Origin: Smittium mucronatum
Lineage: Eukaryota > Kickxellomycota > Harpellomycetes > Harpellales > Legeriomycetaceae
DNA: 18,341 bases
Assembly: GCA_001953115.1 (NCBI GenBank)
Contig: LSSL01003362.1
Location: 1-18,341, forward strand
Reading direction: 5' to 3'
Shown: in pieces, positions 1 to 8,200 of the stretch
Layout: every line of letters begins with the position of its first letter
Position numbering within the stretch: the stretch's first letter is position 1
Notes under the pieces: model-generated
The model's database searches: none
Told to the model about the DNA's origin: nothing
What the model saw: only the letters and a program-made list of their open reading frames with translations
Translations under genes and position numbers: made by a program

Positions 1-1409
1 AATTTGACGCAGCTTTAAAATCTTCATCTGAATTATTTTTATCTAGAACTTTGTCAATACCATCTAGTATTAATACATTGAATCCCGAACTATGCTCCAT
101 GCGCAGACATGATGTTTTTAACTCCGATAGTTTTAAGCTTACATCCGAATATTCTTTATCGTCAATCTATTGAATTAATTTTTTCAAACATCGATAAGAC
201 ATGACTGAGGAGCAAGATTACAAGAATCCGATATTATTTTAATGCAATAATTGGTTTTAAATACTTCCCAAAATTCCTATACTAAGGCCCCGCCAGTAAC
301 AGAATTATTTGGGATCTCGAATTGAATTTTCAAATATCGCGCCTTAAATGTTGATGTAACTTCTTGTTCCATTGGTTGTATCAATTAGGTTGTGTTCGGG
401 GGAATACATACAACATTTATTTTTCCGAGTTTTTTTGAAAGATCCCTATGATGAAAAGATGCGTTGTCCATCAAAAAGTTTATTTTAATATATATATGTA
501 TTACAGCAGTGTTTCAATTTTGAATAAATCTCATTTTTGAAGTAGCTCTTAAATATAAATTTGGCCATTTAGCTTTTTTTCGAATTCCTTATAAATCACT
601 GGGAGGTAGCTTCTTTTTAGTCCCCTTAACGATCTATGAGCTTCGAATGCGTTAATAGCCATAGTGTTAAGCCTACAATCTCCTGATTGATTGGACTCAA
701 GAATCAGTCTAATTTTGTCTCTGGCTGGTTTAAACCCAGGAGAAGTTTTTCCATCAACAGAAACATAGGTTCTTTTAGGAATTTTTTCCCCAAAATAACC
801 ATTTCCCATCTATATTAAATAACCAAAAAAAAAAATTCAGTTTTATATTTCTAAATAAAAAAAATCGAGAGTGTTTTTACCTGAATAGGAGATAGTTTGC
901 ATTAAAAATTATTTTACTTAAATTATCTAGAAATTTGCTATCAGATTCATTAACGGTACTTTCAGCCTCTCCAGTGAATTTTATACCGTGAAAACCTTCC
1001 AATTTTTTGATAATTTCAAACCAGCCATTGCTGGTCTCAAGTTTTACATCCTTCTGACTTATATATAATCTAGAGAGTGACTGAATAGAGATATAGCCTT
1101 TTTTCGTGCCGTATATGCGGTGATGGCTGATTTTTTTATTTGGCTATCTATCCATACCTTTTTATTTTTTTCGAAATTCAAAATTATATCAGGCCTCCGA
1201 TAATAAGATCTCCTATTGTTATAATCTGATTTGTATTTTTCAATTTCTCTTTAATTTTCGGATCTTTTCACGACCCCCCTTACGGTACTTTCTTTAATTA
1301 CCTTCATTTTCGACATCTTTGAGACTCTTTCTACGTTGTAGAGAGCATCTATAATATCCATCTTTTCATATATATTCAATGGCGCTCTCTTCCTTTTATT
1401 TTTATTCAT
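1..1409 (-). pseudogene. Decayed Tigger/pogo-superfamily DDE transposase
   Basis: When intact this family cuts and pastes its own DNA transposon at TA sites using an N-terminal CENP-B-like helix-turn-helix and a DDE/DDD nuclease core. Reading the minus strand, collinear family blocks appear in several frames. The N-terminus starts at the ATG at 1409 (MNKNKRKRAPLNIYEKMDII). A 'TSNGWFEIIKKLEGFHGIKF' block near 1040-980 matches the second DNA-binding domain. 'LFNIDGKWLFW' near 822-790 carries the first catalytic Asp. 'IPKRTYVS', 'SPGFK' and 'SGDCRLN' lie in the longest open stretch, 809-549. 'LMDNASFHHRDL' near 475-440 carries the second Asp, followed by 'PPNTT-LIQPMEQ' near 390-365, where the usual third Asp is Glu. 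Weaker C-terminal similarity runs to about 150. Stops and frameshifts (for example near 1255, 790, 545 and 280) show it is dead. The terminal inverted repeats and the left boundary were not found; the element may continue past base 1. The family call is firm; the subfamily is not. Confidence 0.9.
823..880 (-). other. Probable fossil intron inside the Tigger transposase
   Basis: On the minus strand the transposase reads 'LSPIQ' up to a CAG at 883-881, then GTAAAAAC. It picks up again as 'LFNID' straight after a run of 11 T and GG at 824-823. Related transposases have these two blocks almost touching, so these 58 bases are an interruption. The length, GT start and T-rich end match the introns of the two host genes in this window. 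The last dinucleotide is GG rather than AG, which I read as a decayed acceptor. A plain insertion is the alternative. Confidence 0.5.
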
Positions 1410-1542
1410 TTCCGTATTTTATCTATTTTTCAAATGATTTATCTTCGGATAAGATTTTTATTAGTATTTATAAAGTAATCAGCAAAAAAAATTTACTTTT
1501 TAAAAAATCATTATTGAAATCAAATGATTGAACCAATTATAG

Positions 1543-2310
1543 TTGGAAATCATTAAAATCGCGAAAAATAAAACTACGAATAGCAAGGGATATCTGTACC
1601 AGCTATCTTCGCTGATAGGTATTAATTGCAATGAAAGCAGTATAACTCGTGGGAATTTGGAAATGAATTTGGCTCAAAAAAAAAAAAGTGTGCAGAATCA
1701 GCTTTTGAGAGAAACTCCGGACTCGAGATTTGGATAAGTTCTTTTTACTTGATCTGCTCAAAAAATTTCAACAACCAGGAAAAGAAGACCGACTTAATCA
1801 GGTTATTTTTTACAGAAATTAAGGCCAAAATGCTATACTATACTGCGTTTTCATCTCAAGGATCGGCATCCACGATGTCGCTAAGATTAAAAGCGACATA
1901 CTGGGATTAAATCTATCACAAGATTGTGGCAGATAAAAATAAATTACAATGGCTTAAATGGTCGTTTGGGAATCAAATCTTTTTTCTAATTTATGGTTAA
2001 TAAAAAAAAATTAAGATCAGTTGTCTAATTGAGACCATAGATGTTCAATGTAATGGTAATAAGATATAGACTTGTGTTCCTGCCTAATAAATAAGTCCGT
2101 TTTGCATATTGAGATGTTATTATACACTTTTTTGATAGATGATATCAAGAAGAACTCTTTTTATTCTCTCGATAGTATTATAAAGTTGTAGGATTCACTG
2201 ATATATTCCATCGTAATTTTTTTCTTTGGGACGATTCAGGATCTTATTTTGGAAACAGAAAATTTATGTATGCAGTGATGAAAACTATGCTTGAGAAATT
2301 CACTGGAAAA
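1543..2310 (+). pseudogene. Unidentified broken coding-like trace
   Basis: This segment is richer in G+C than the DNA to its right and gives protein-like strings that jump between frames. Examples are an open run from a TTG at 1543 to a stop at 1735-1737, then 'FLLDLLKKFQQPGKEDRLNQ' around 1740-1800, and 'YFGNRKFMYAVMKTMLEKF' near 2250-2300. Stops separate these pieces. I do not recognise a family. It could be a dead gene, part of an old mobile element next to the Tigger relic, or chance. Confidence is low. Confidence 0.2.
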
Positions 2311-2319
2311 AGAGAGGGA

Positions 2320-2330
2320 GGGGGGGGGGG
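2320..2330 (+). repeat. 11-base poly-G run
   Basis: Eleven consecutive G bases follow a GA-rich lead-in (2309-2319, including a GGG). Long G runs are rare in DNA this AT-rich. It stands at the edge of the weak inverted repeat that starts near 2336. It could be a slippage-expanded tract or an assembly or sequencing artefact. Confidence 0.9.
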
Positions 2331-2335
2331 TTAAA

Positions 2336-3010
2336 TTCTTTTATGAAAACCATGTAAAAAGTTTCACTCAACAAAATTTCGGTTTTTTTTATAGATTTTT
2401 CAAATAATCAGATTGATTCGTATAAATTTTAACCATCTAAAGCCCTGTTAATTTTTTTAAATCAAAATCATCAGTTTTTTTGAGCAAAATAAATGTAAAA
2501 CGGGTTTTAATGGGGTACGTTTTCATCAAATATGATTGGTATTCAACCTAATGATCTAAAACGTGTTGAGAATCTATAATTTTAAGCATAAATTTGCTTT
2601 TTGTAAACCAATTTTTTTTTTAGGCTTTGAATATAGGAATTATTCTCACCAAAGACCACAAACTTAGGTATCTTAAAATTAAGGCTTCAAAAGATTTCAG
2701 AAAAAATATATTTGATTAAGCTTTTCCTAGCCTTAGTTTAGATTATATTTTGATTATGAGAAGGTCTTCTAATCTTTTATATATTCAAAGGCAGAATGGC
2801 TTAGAAAAAATTGAAAAAATTCTTTAATAACATTAATTTTAATATTTATTTACCTTAACTTAATCTAATATGCTCAACAGAGAGTTTCCTCCTCTTACAC
2901 ATCCAATTTATTGAAATATGCCCTAAGATCCAAGAAATATCCCCATTATATTATTGAACCCAAAAAAATTTATTGAGTGAAATTTTTTAATTTTTTCTAT
3001 AAAAAAATAT
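2336..3010. repeat. Weak inverted-repeat pair of about 50 bp
   Basis: The segment around 2336-2388 and the reverse complement of about 2950-3010 share the exact 10-mer TTTCACTCAA (2362-2371, and as TTGAGTGAAA at 2973-2982). Matching continues on both sides with one or two small gaps, including a TTTTAT block, an AAAAA block and a later GG. The arms enclose about 600 bp with no coding potential. This could be a very old non-autonomous transposon, but AT-rich sequence makes chance matches common, so the call is tentative. Confidence 0.3.
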
Positions 3011-3899
3011 TTAAATATAATTGTATAGTTTCTGACTGCGATTTTCATCAAATAATTAATTTAAACATAATTCCCGAGTTTTTTTTATCAATAAGACGAT
3101 ATTTATTTCAAGCTTGATTTTTCATATCAACAATTTATTGCATTTTTTAATGTTTTTTATGTTTGGGATGGTTGATTCTTAATCTATTTCTGTAAATTTC
3201 ACATTTTATAGCCTTAAAATATCTTTTTTTTTTAAATAGGCAAATTTAAGAATTATAATTTCATATATTCTTAAAACTTGTCTTACGTTTTTTAATATCT
3301 TATTTTAGGGAGGAAAATATAATCCTTTAAAGCCAAGTTAATTTACATCCCAATAATAATAAGAATTTCAAATGTTTATATCACTTGAATTTAAATTTTT
3401 ATATATTCAAAATCTTAGGAGTTTAAGTAATATCAGTTTGAAATGTTTTTTTTTGGATACTTCAAGGGTTAAATATAAGCTTTAGGCTTAAAAAAAATAT
3501 TAATTCCTCTTACTACAGCTTTTTTTGCCTCAAAATGGTAGATTGCTCGCAAACAAGAAAAGTTTTTACCATATTTCATTAAATTTTTAATTAGGAAATT
3601 GGAAAAATGAAAATTATTTTTTACTTTGTTCATTATAAACAGCTAAGTATAATCAATCGAATTCATTGGAATAACTTAGTCAATAAATTATTAGGAATAC
3701 TTAATAGGAAAAAAAATTCTCTCTTCATTAAGAACCCCCAATATTTCAAAGTTTCATTAAAGTTGTATGGTAGATTTTCTAAAATAGAATATATAATTTT
3801 TGAGAAGATTGAATTTGTTACTAGAGAGAAATGCTAAAAAGATTGATCGAATGTAGACTATTTTATCATTTTTAAAAGTAAGTTTAATTAGATGAAGAA

Positions 3900-4330
3900 A
3901 TCCAAGTCAAATAGCCATTTTTTATTAGATCCTGGAATTCTAATTACTGCCATAAAGAATATGTGAGTAAAAACGATGAAAAGAGGGTCCAGAAACTATT
4001 AGTCAATAGTTTGTAACTTCTTTGGCCAATGGGGAATACGCTCTGTCATATAACAGTCCTTTTAGGGCTGATAGAGTAAAAAGCTCGGTCAAAATTGCCA
4101 TTCAGTTTTTTAATATCATCAGTTATTGGCTTTATTCATTTTGCCATCAAATGAAAAACGTCAAACTTACCATTGAAACCCAATATATTTTTAGTTCTTG
4201 AAGAGGAAGAATAGCCAAGTAAATTAGATATTTTTAGTGTTGAGAGCAATCAATAAGATCAATGGATAGCCCACCAACCAACTATTCATATGTAAATACC
4301 AAATAAATATATGAGGAATTTGGCTGGCAT
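3900..4330 (-). pseudogene. Unidentified broken coding-like trace, possibly a transposase remnant
   Basis: On the minus strand one frame reads 'GFNGKFDVFHLMAK' near 4170-4142, a stop, then 'ITDDIKKLNGNFDRAFYSIS' near 4126-4066, and soon another stop. Adjacent frames also give short protein-like pieces. An 'FDxFHLM' pattern is loosely reminiscent of the D-x-FH motif in some transposase families, but I cannot name one. Stops at about 4141 and 4050 rule out an intact gene. It lies just upstream of TRAPPC4 on the opposite strand. Confidence 0.25.
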
Positions 4331-4432
4331 TCAAAAATAAAAAAAAACACCTATAATTCCTTAAGATCTTTCTAAATTATTTGAAGTATTTGCCGATAAG
4401 AAAAAACCAGGAGATAATAAAAGTACTGAGCT

Positions 4433-4954
4433 ATGATCTATTCACTGTTTATAATCAACAAAGCAGGTGGCCTGGTGTATTCGAAATCGTATTCCGAGGG
4501 TTTGAATTCTCTAAGCTCAAACGAAGCCCTTATATTTGCTGGAACTTTCCATGGCGTACATGCAATATCCTCGCAGATAACACCAGAAGCAGCAAATTCA
4601 AATTCTGAGGGAAATGTAAATAGTGGAATAGAACTTATCGAAGCTGATGGCTTGCTTCTAAATTGTTTCCAAACTCCAACCGGTAACATTTTACACAACC
4701 ATCTTTTTTTTTTTTTACAACATACGTTTTTTTTTTCGTCTCAATTGTGATGATTAAAAAAAAAAAAAAACTATTCAGGGGTTCTTTTCATTCTGGTCAC
4801 CGATTCTTCCCAGACCAACTCCGAGTTTTTGTTGCACAAGATTTATGAGCTGTACAGCGATTATGTTCTCAAAAATCCTTTCCACACTATAGATATGCCT
4901 ATTCGCTCCGAAATGTTTGACATCGTCGTTCGAAACCTCATTCGTGCTAATTAG
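4433..4954 (+). CDS. TRAPPC4: TRAPP complex subunit 4 (Trs23/synbindin family)
   Basis: This is a core longin-fold subunit of the TRAPP complex, which tethers ER-derived and Golgi vesicles and activates Rab1/Ypt1. The coding sequence joins 4433-4682 and 4779-4954. The single phase-1 intron is 96 bp, starts GTAACA and ends TTCAG, with a T-rich stretch and a 15-A run inside. The 141-residue product has family blocks in order: 'IYSLFIINKAGGLVY' (residues 2-16), 'FHGVHAISSQITPE' (39-52), 'GIELIEADGLLLNCFQTPTG' (65-84), then 'KIYELYSDYVLKNPF' and 'IDMPIRSEMFD' near the C-terminus. The ATG at 4433 gives the normal family start, with methionine two residues before the conserved Tyr-Ser. Length matches short TRAPPC4 forms such as those of plants; animal proteins of about 219 residues carry a PDZ-like insert that is absent here. 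No lesion is seen, so it appears functional. The TAG stop is at 4952-4954. Confidence 0.94.
4683..4778 (+). other. Intron of TRAPPC4 (96 bp, GT-AG, phase 1)
   Basis: The donor GTAACA follows ACC-G, and the acceptor TATTCAG precedes GG-GTT. Joining the exons restores the unbroken family block Thr-Gly-Val-Leu-Phe. The intron holds two T runs and a 15-base A run (4756-4770). Without splicing, the frame runs into a stop at 4748-4750. Confidence 0.9.
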
Positions 4955-5499
4955 CTTTGTTTTATTAGACTTCAACTCATAAATATTCTATTGGGGACAT
5001 CAGTCTGGTCTCCAACCATTCGTATATTAAAATTTCCATTCATATATTTATACTTATATATATATTTGGGTCTTAACCCCTATTTTTCTAAAAAAATCCA
5101 CTTTGTTAATATCCACAAATAGTTTCATGAGTGCTAAATTTGTATAAAATATTTTTATCCATTAATAAAGGGTTATTTTAGATTCTAATCACATTTTACT
5201 TCAATATCTTCACCTTTTAGTGTTTCAATTGTCTTCCTTCATTAGACGAATGAAATCCTCAGTCTGTCTTAATACACACAGCTTTTCTTGTTGACTGTAC
5301 TTTCAAACAATTTCCATTGGTCTCCATTATTTACTTTAATGTATTCAGAGTTAATAAAAAAACTCAAATCTCAATAACTTTAATTTTGCTCGCAAATTAG
5401 ATAATCTTTAATCTCACAATAATTTCTTTTTAAACTTTTTTGCATGCTGATTTTTTACTAGTATTCAAAGTCTTCATTTTTACAATTCAGAGTGAAGAA
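4955..5499. other. Intergenic region between TRAPPC4 and the PP2A gene
   Basis: These 545 bp should hold the TRAPPC4 3' end and the promoter and leader of the downstream gene, since both are on the plus strand. Visible items are an AATAAA at 5164-5169 and a TATA-rich stretch at 5040-5065. A pyrimidine-rich, acceptor-like TTTTTACAATTCAG ends at 5490, ten bases before the next ATG. No RNA gene or further coding region was recognised. Confidence 0.6.
5164..5169 (+). terminator. Possible polyadenylation signal for TRAPPC4
   Basis: An AATAAA hexamer lies 210 bases after the TRAPPC4 stop and well before the next gene. Such hexamers also arise by chance in AT-rich DNA, and the cleavage site cannot be seen. 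Confidence 0.35.
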
Positions 5500-8200
5500 A
5501 TGACGTCGAGCGAACAGCAGGTTTTGAGGACTCCAATTCAATCAAAACGCACTTCTAAATTACCTCCAGATGTTTCGCCCACCTCTAAAAAGTCTGATTC
5601 TATTACCCCAAAGCTTGATTTGGCTTCTTGCCACAGCCCAATAACTTTGATTCCTTTAGAAAAAGATATTAAGGCTGATGAGTTATCAATGTGTTCCAAG
5701 TGGTCTCCACAAATAAAAAGTGCTGGGAAAACTACTATTGCTAGTAGATTGCGTGATTCATTTTCTCCTAGAAACGGAAATTCTTTTTCCAACAACGATC
5801 TTAAATCCTCCAGTCCATTGGGCTTCAAACAGAACGCTTTTAACAGCCCTGAAAATTTGCCCCCACTCAGTCCACTTGTGAAATCTAATAAAGGTTTAAG
5901 ATTGCGTCACGATTTAAATGCTGGTATTTAATTTTGATTTATACTATTTTTTCCTAATATTTCAATAAGCCTCAATAAATATCCATTTATTTAGATACCC
6001 CATTTTCATTTTCACCCACCGGAAAATCTACCAGTCTCAAACATGCCTTGGATGATCATTTAAAATCCCCTCTATCTCAAAAATCTACTCGTCTCACACA
6101 ACCTAACGTCAAACTATACGATCTGTTTCAAGAATCTGAAGATGAAACCCCTAAAACTAAATATAGTCGTTCATTATTTGATGAAATGAAAATAGGCTCT
6201 CCTACATTTAAACGGCTAAAACTTGATATCCAGCAAGATAACGCTCGTGATACTGCTCAAAAAAGTTCTGAAAGTAGCTTCAATGAGGCTAGCTTATTTA
6301 ATTTCCGTCCTTTATCTAAAAAAAATACTACTCTGAATCCTTCAGAACTTCGAGATTGTAAGTTAATCTATTTTTTATTTCATTTCCATTTTTTATTACC
6401 ATTAATATAATATTAAATACTTTTTTTTTTTCATTTTGTTTTTAATAGTGGATATTCCACTTCTTTATTTATATGGAACCAGTTTGAAACAAAAGGAAAA
6501 CTTTATAAATTCAGAATTGGTAATTTTCCACCTCTAATTTACAACACATACAATTTTACATTGTTTTATTGTTTTGATCCTGTTTTATACTATCCTTAGG
6601 CTAATGTAAAAAATCTGTTTGACGAATCTTTTGGTCATGATGAAAAAGATTTCGTTAATGTCACTTTAGCCTGTGGTTTACCCAGATACGCGAACCGTGC
6701 TCTTTTCACAAAAATTAAATCCGAATCTCCTACATCCACTCTTAAATTGGACGTTGGTTCTTGGCCATCATTTGAAACATTTTCGAGGTACTTTTCTTTT
6801 ATTAGAATTATTTTTATATGTACTTATAACTTTTTTTTTTGTAGGGTCTGGAAAACTTTTCGGTACAAGAGCTTAAGTAACGATCACTTGTTATACGAGG
6901 TTTTGCTTAATAAAGGATCTAGAGGCCTTTCTCGAAATGATTTTTTGCCCCTTGTTAACGGTATTTATACAAAGTTTTTATCAGAAATGAATTTTATGAC
7001 CTTTTTTTTGCTTTTTTTTCTAGATGTAATTTCTAACCATCCAGAGCTGGAGTTTTTACAAGACCAACAAATATTTTCCCAGAATTTCGGTAAGTAAAAT
7101 TGAAATATCGAAATATCTTTATTTCTTTTTGGTATCTATATCTAAATTCGTGTTTTTTATGTTAGCTCAAACGATTATTGAAAGGATATTTTATGAAGCT
7201 AATAGCTATATTGGAGATTCAATGACATTATCTCAATTCAAAAAAGTTAATTTATATAACGTTCTTGTTAGTATAGAAACCGCTGTTGATGTACAAGTTG
7301 TAAGTGTTAATCATTTATAAAACTTTTTTATTTTTCTTAACCAAAAATGAATATTGCGTATAGGATTGCCCGACATTATTCTCATACAAGCATTTCTATG
7401 TCATTTTTTGCAGTTTTTACGAATTGGATGATGATCATGATTCTCTACTAGTACCTAGGAACTTGATGTTATACTTTGATCATTCACTTTCTAAGCGGGC
7501 AATTAGTAGAATCCTTCTAAAAAAAGGAAAAAATTGCCCCTCTCGAGATGAGGAGGAAATTGCTGCAAAAAAAAAGCTAAGCAAAAAAAAGAAGAAGGGA
7601 GATCACACAATGAATTATCTAGAATTTATTTGTAAGTCCATTTATGATTTTTTGAAGATGAAAATCCTCATCTATTTATTGATTTTTCTAGGGTTTTTAT
7701 TGTCAGAAGTTGATAAGACCACCGAGGTAGCTGCTGGATACTGGTTTAGGATTATGGATCTTGACGAAGATGGGGTTTTAACAGTGTTTGAAATGGAATA
7801 CTTCTATGATGAGCAGATTAGAAGAATGCAAAACGATACAAGTACCGGTGATACCATACCAATGAGGGATATTTTATGTCAGCTTTTTGATCTAATCAAC
7901 CCATCTCATAAAACAACAATAACTCTTAAAGATATTCTAAACACACCAAGTCAGATTCGCCCTATTTTTTTTGATGCCTTTTTAAACCTCAACAGATTCT
8001 GCGAACACGACAGCAGATCCAGTCTATTACAACGCCAGTTATCAGCATTCACTCAAAGTTTAGGCCGTGAAATAGAATTTAAGGATTTGATTGATCGAAG
8101 AATTGAATTTTTGGCTAGTGGTCCCCCAGTCTGGATAGAATTTGCTGATGCAGAGTATGAGGCTCTAATCGCCGACCAAAAACTACAGGAGCAAGAATAA
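5500..8200 (+). CDS. PPP2R3: PP2A regulatory subunit B'' (PR72/PR130/PR70 family)
   Basis: B'' subunits bind the PP2A A/C core dimer and target the phosphatase, with calcium binding through EF-hands. Nine exons: 5500-5923, 5995-6357, 6449-6519, 6600-6787, 6845-6960, 7024-7089, 7166-7299, 7364-7631, 7692-8200. All introns are GT-AG, 57-91 bp, giving 712 residues and a TAA stop. Residues 1 to about 260 are low-complexity and Ser/Pro-rich, with 14 Ser/Thr-Pro pairs. The conserved fold begins near 'LDIPLLYLYG' (263-272). Then come 'VTLACGLPRYANRALF', 'TIIERIFYEAN', 'FSYKHFYVIFCSFYELDDDHD' split here as FSYKHFYVIF/CSFYELDDDHD, with a degenerate EF loop at 476-487, and 'YWFRIMDLDEDG' with a canonical EF loop at 566-577 (Asp566, 568, 570, Gly571, Glu577). 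'EYFYDEQIRRMQ' and 'FFDAFLNLNRF' follow. A Lys-rich segment at 523-532 sits between the two EF regions. The start at 5500 is the first in-frame ATG after an acceptor-like CAG; an upstream exon is possible. Family call firm; the animal subtype is not resolved. Confidence 0.94.
5924..7363 (+). other. Introns 1-7 of the PP2A B'' gene
   Basis: Introns lie at 5924-5994 (71 bp), 6358-6448 (91), 6520-6599 (80), 6788-6844 (57), 6961-7023 (63), 7090-7165 (76) and 7300-7363 (64). Donors are GTATTT, GTAAGT, GTAATT, GTACTT, GTATTT, GTAAGT and GTAAGT. Acceptors are TTTAG, AATAG, CTTAG, TGTAG, TCTAG, GTTAG and TATAG. Phases in order are 1, 1, 0, 2, 1, 1, 0. Most have a T run near the acceptor. Each junction was set by restoring the reading frame of the family alignment, so individual boundaries are well supported except in the fast-evolving N-terminal part. 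Confidence 0.85.
7632..7691 (+). other. Intron 8 of the PP2A B'' gene (60 bp, multiple of three, no in-frame stop)
   Basis: The donor GTAAGT and acceptor TTCTAG remove 60 bases and rebuild the conserved Trp (codon T-GG, residue 544) of the 'FIWFLLSE' motif, which matches 'FVWFLISEE' in animal PR72 proteins. The intron has no stop in the reading frame. Retention would insert about 20 hydrophobic residues immediately before the second EF-hand region rather than truncate the protein. Confidence 0.88.

Larger units (their letters stand above)
1410..4432. other. Non-coding stretch with decayed traces
   Basis: No intact gene is visible between the transposase relic and the TRAPPC4 gene. Open frames here (for example 1543-1737 and 3607-3837 on the plus strand) start with non-ATG codons or have the composition expected of random AT-rich DNA. 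The stretch holds two broken coding-like traces (about 1540-2310 plus, about 3900-4330 minus), an 11-base G run and a weak inverted repeat; each is listed separately. The segments 1540-2330 and 3900-4330 look visibly less AT-rich than 2400-3600. Confidence 0.6.

Noticed and set aside
3607..3837. Plus-strand open frame of 76 codons starting with ATG
   Set aside because: The translation is dominated by Ile, Lys, Asn and Phe, as expected of random AT-rich DNA, and resembles no family.
4381..4608. Plus-strand open frame of 75 codons overlapping TRAPPC4
   Set aside because: It is an out-of-frame shadow of TRAPPC4 exon 1, starts at TTG and shows no family features. The frame from 4433 gives the full conserved protein.
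4438..4975. Minus-strand open frames 4438-4698 and 4775-4975
   Set aside because: Both are antisense to the TRAPPC4 exons, whose sense reading is unmistakable.
5538..5828. Minus-strand open frame of 96 codons
   Set aside because: It is antisense to exon 1 of the PP2A gene and has no recognisable feature.
6673..6876. Plus-strand open frame of 67 codons
   Set aside because: It is an out-of-frame reading of PP2A exon 4, intron 4 and exon 5.
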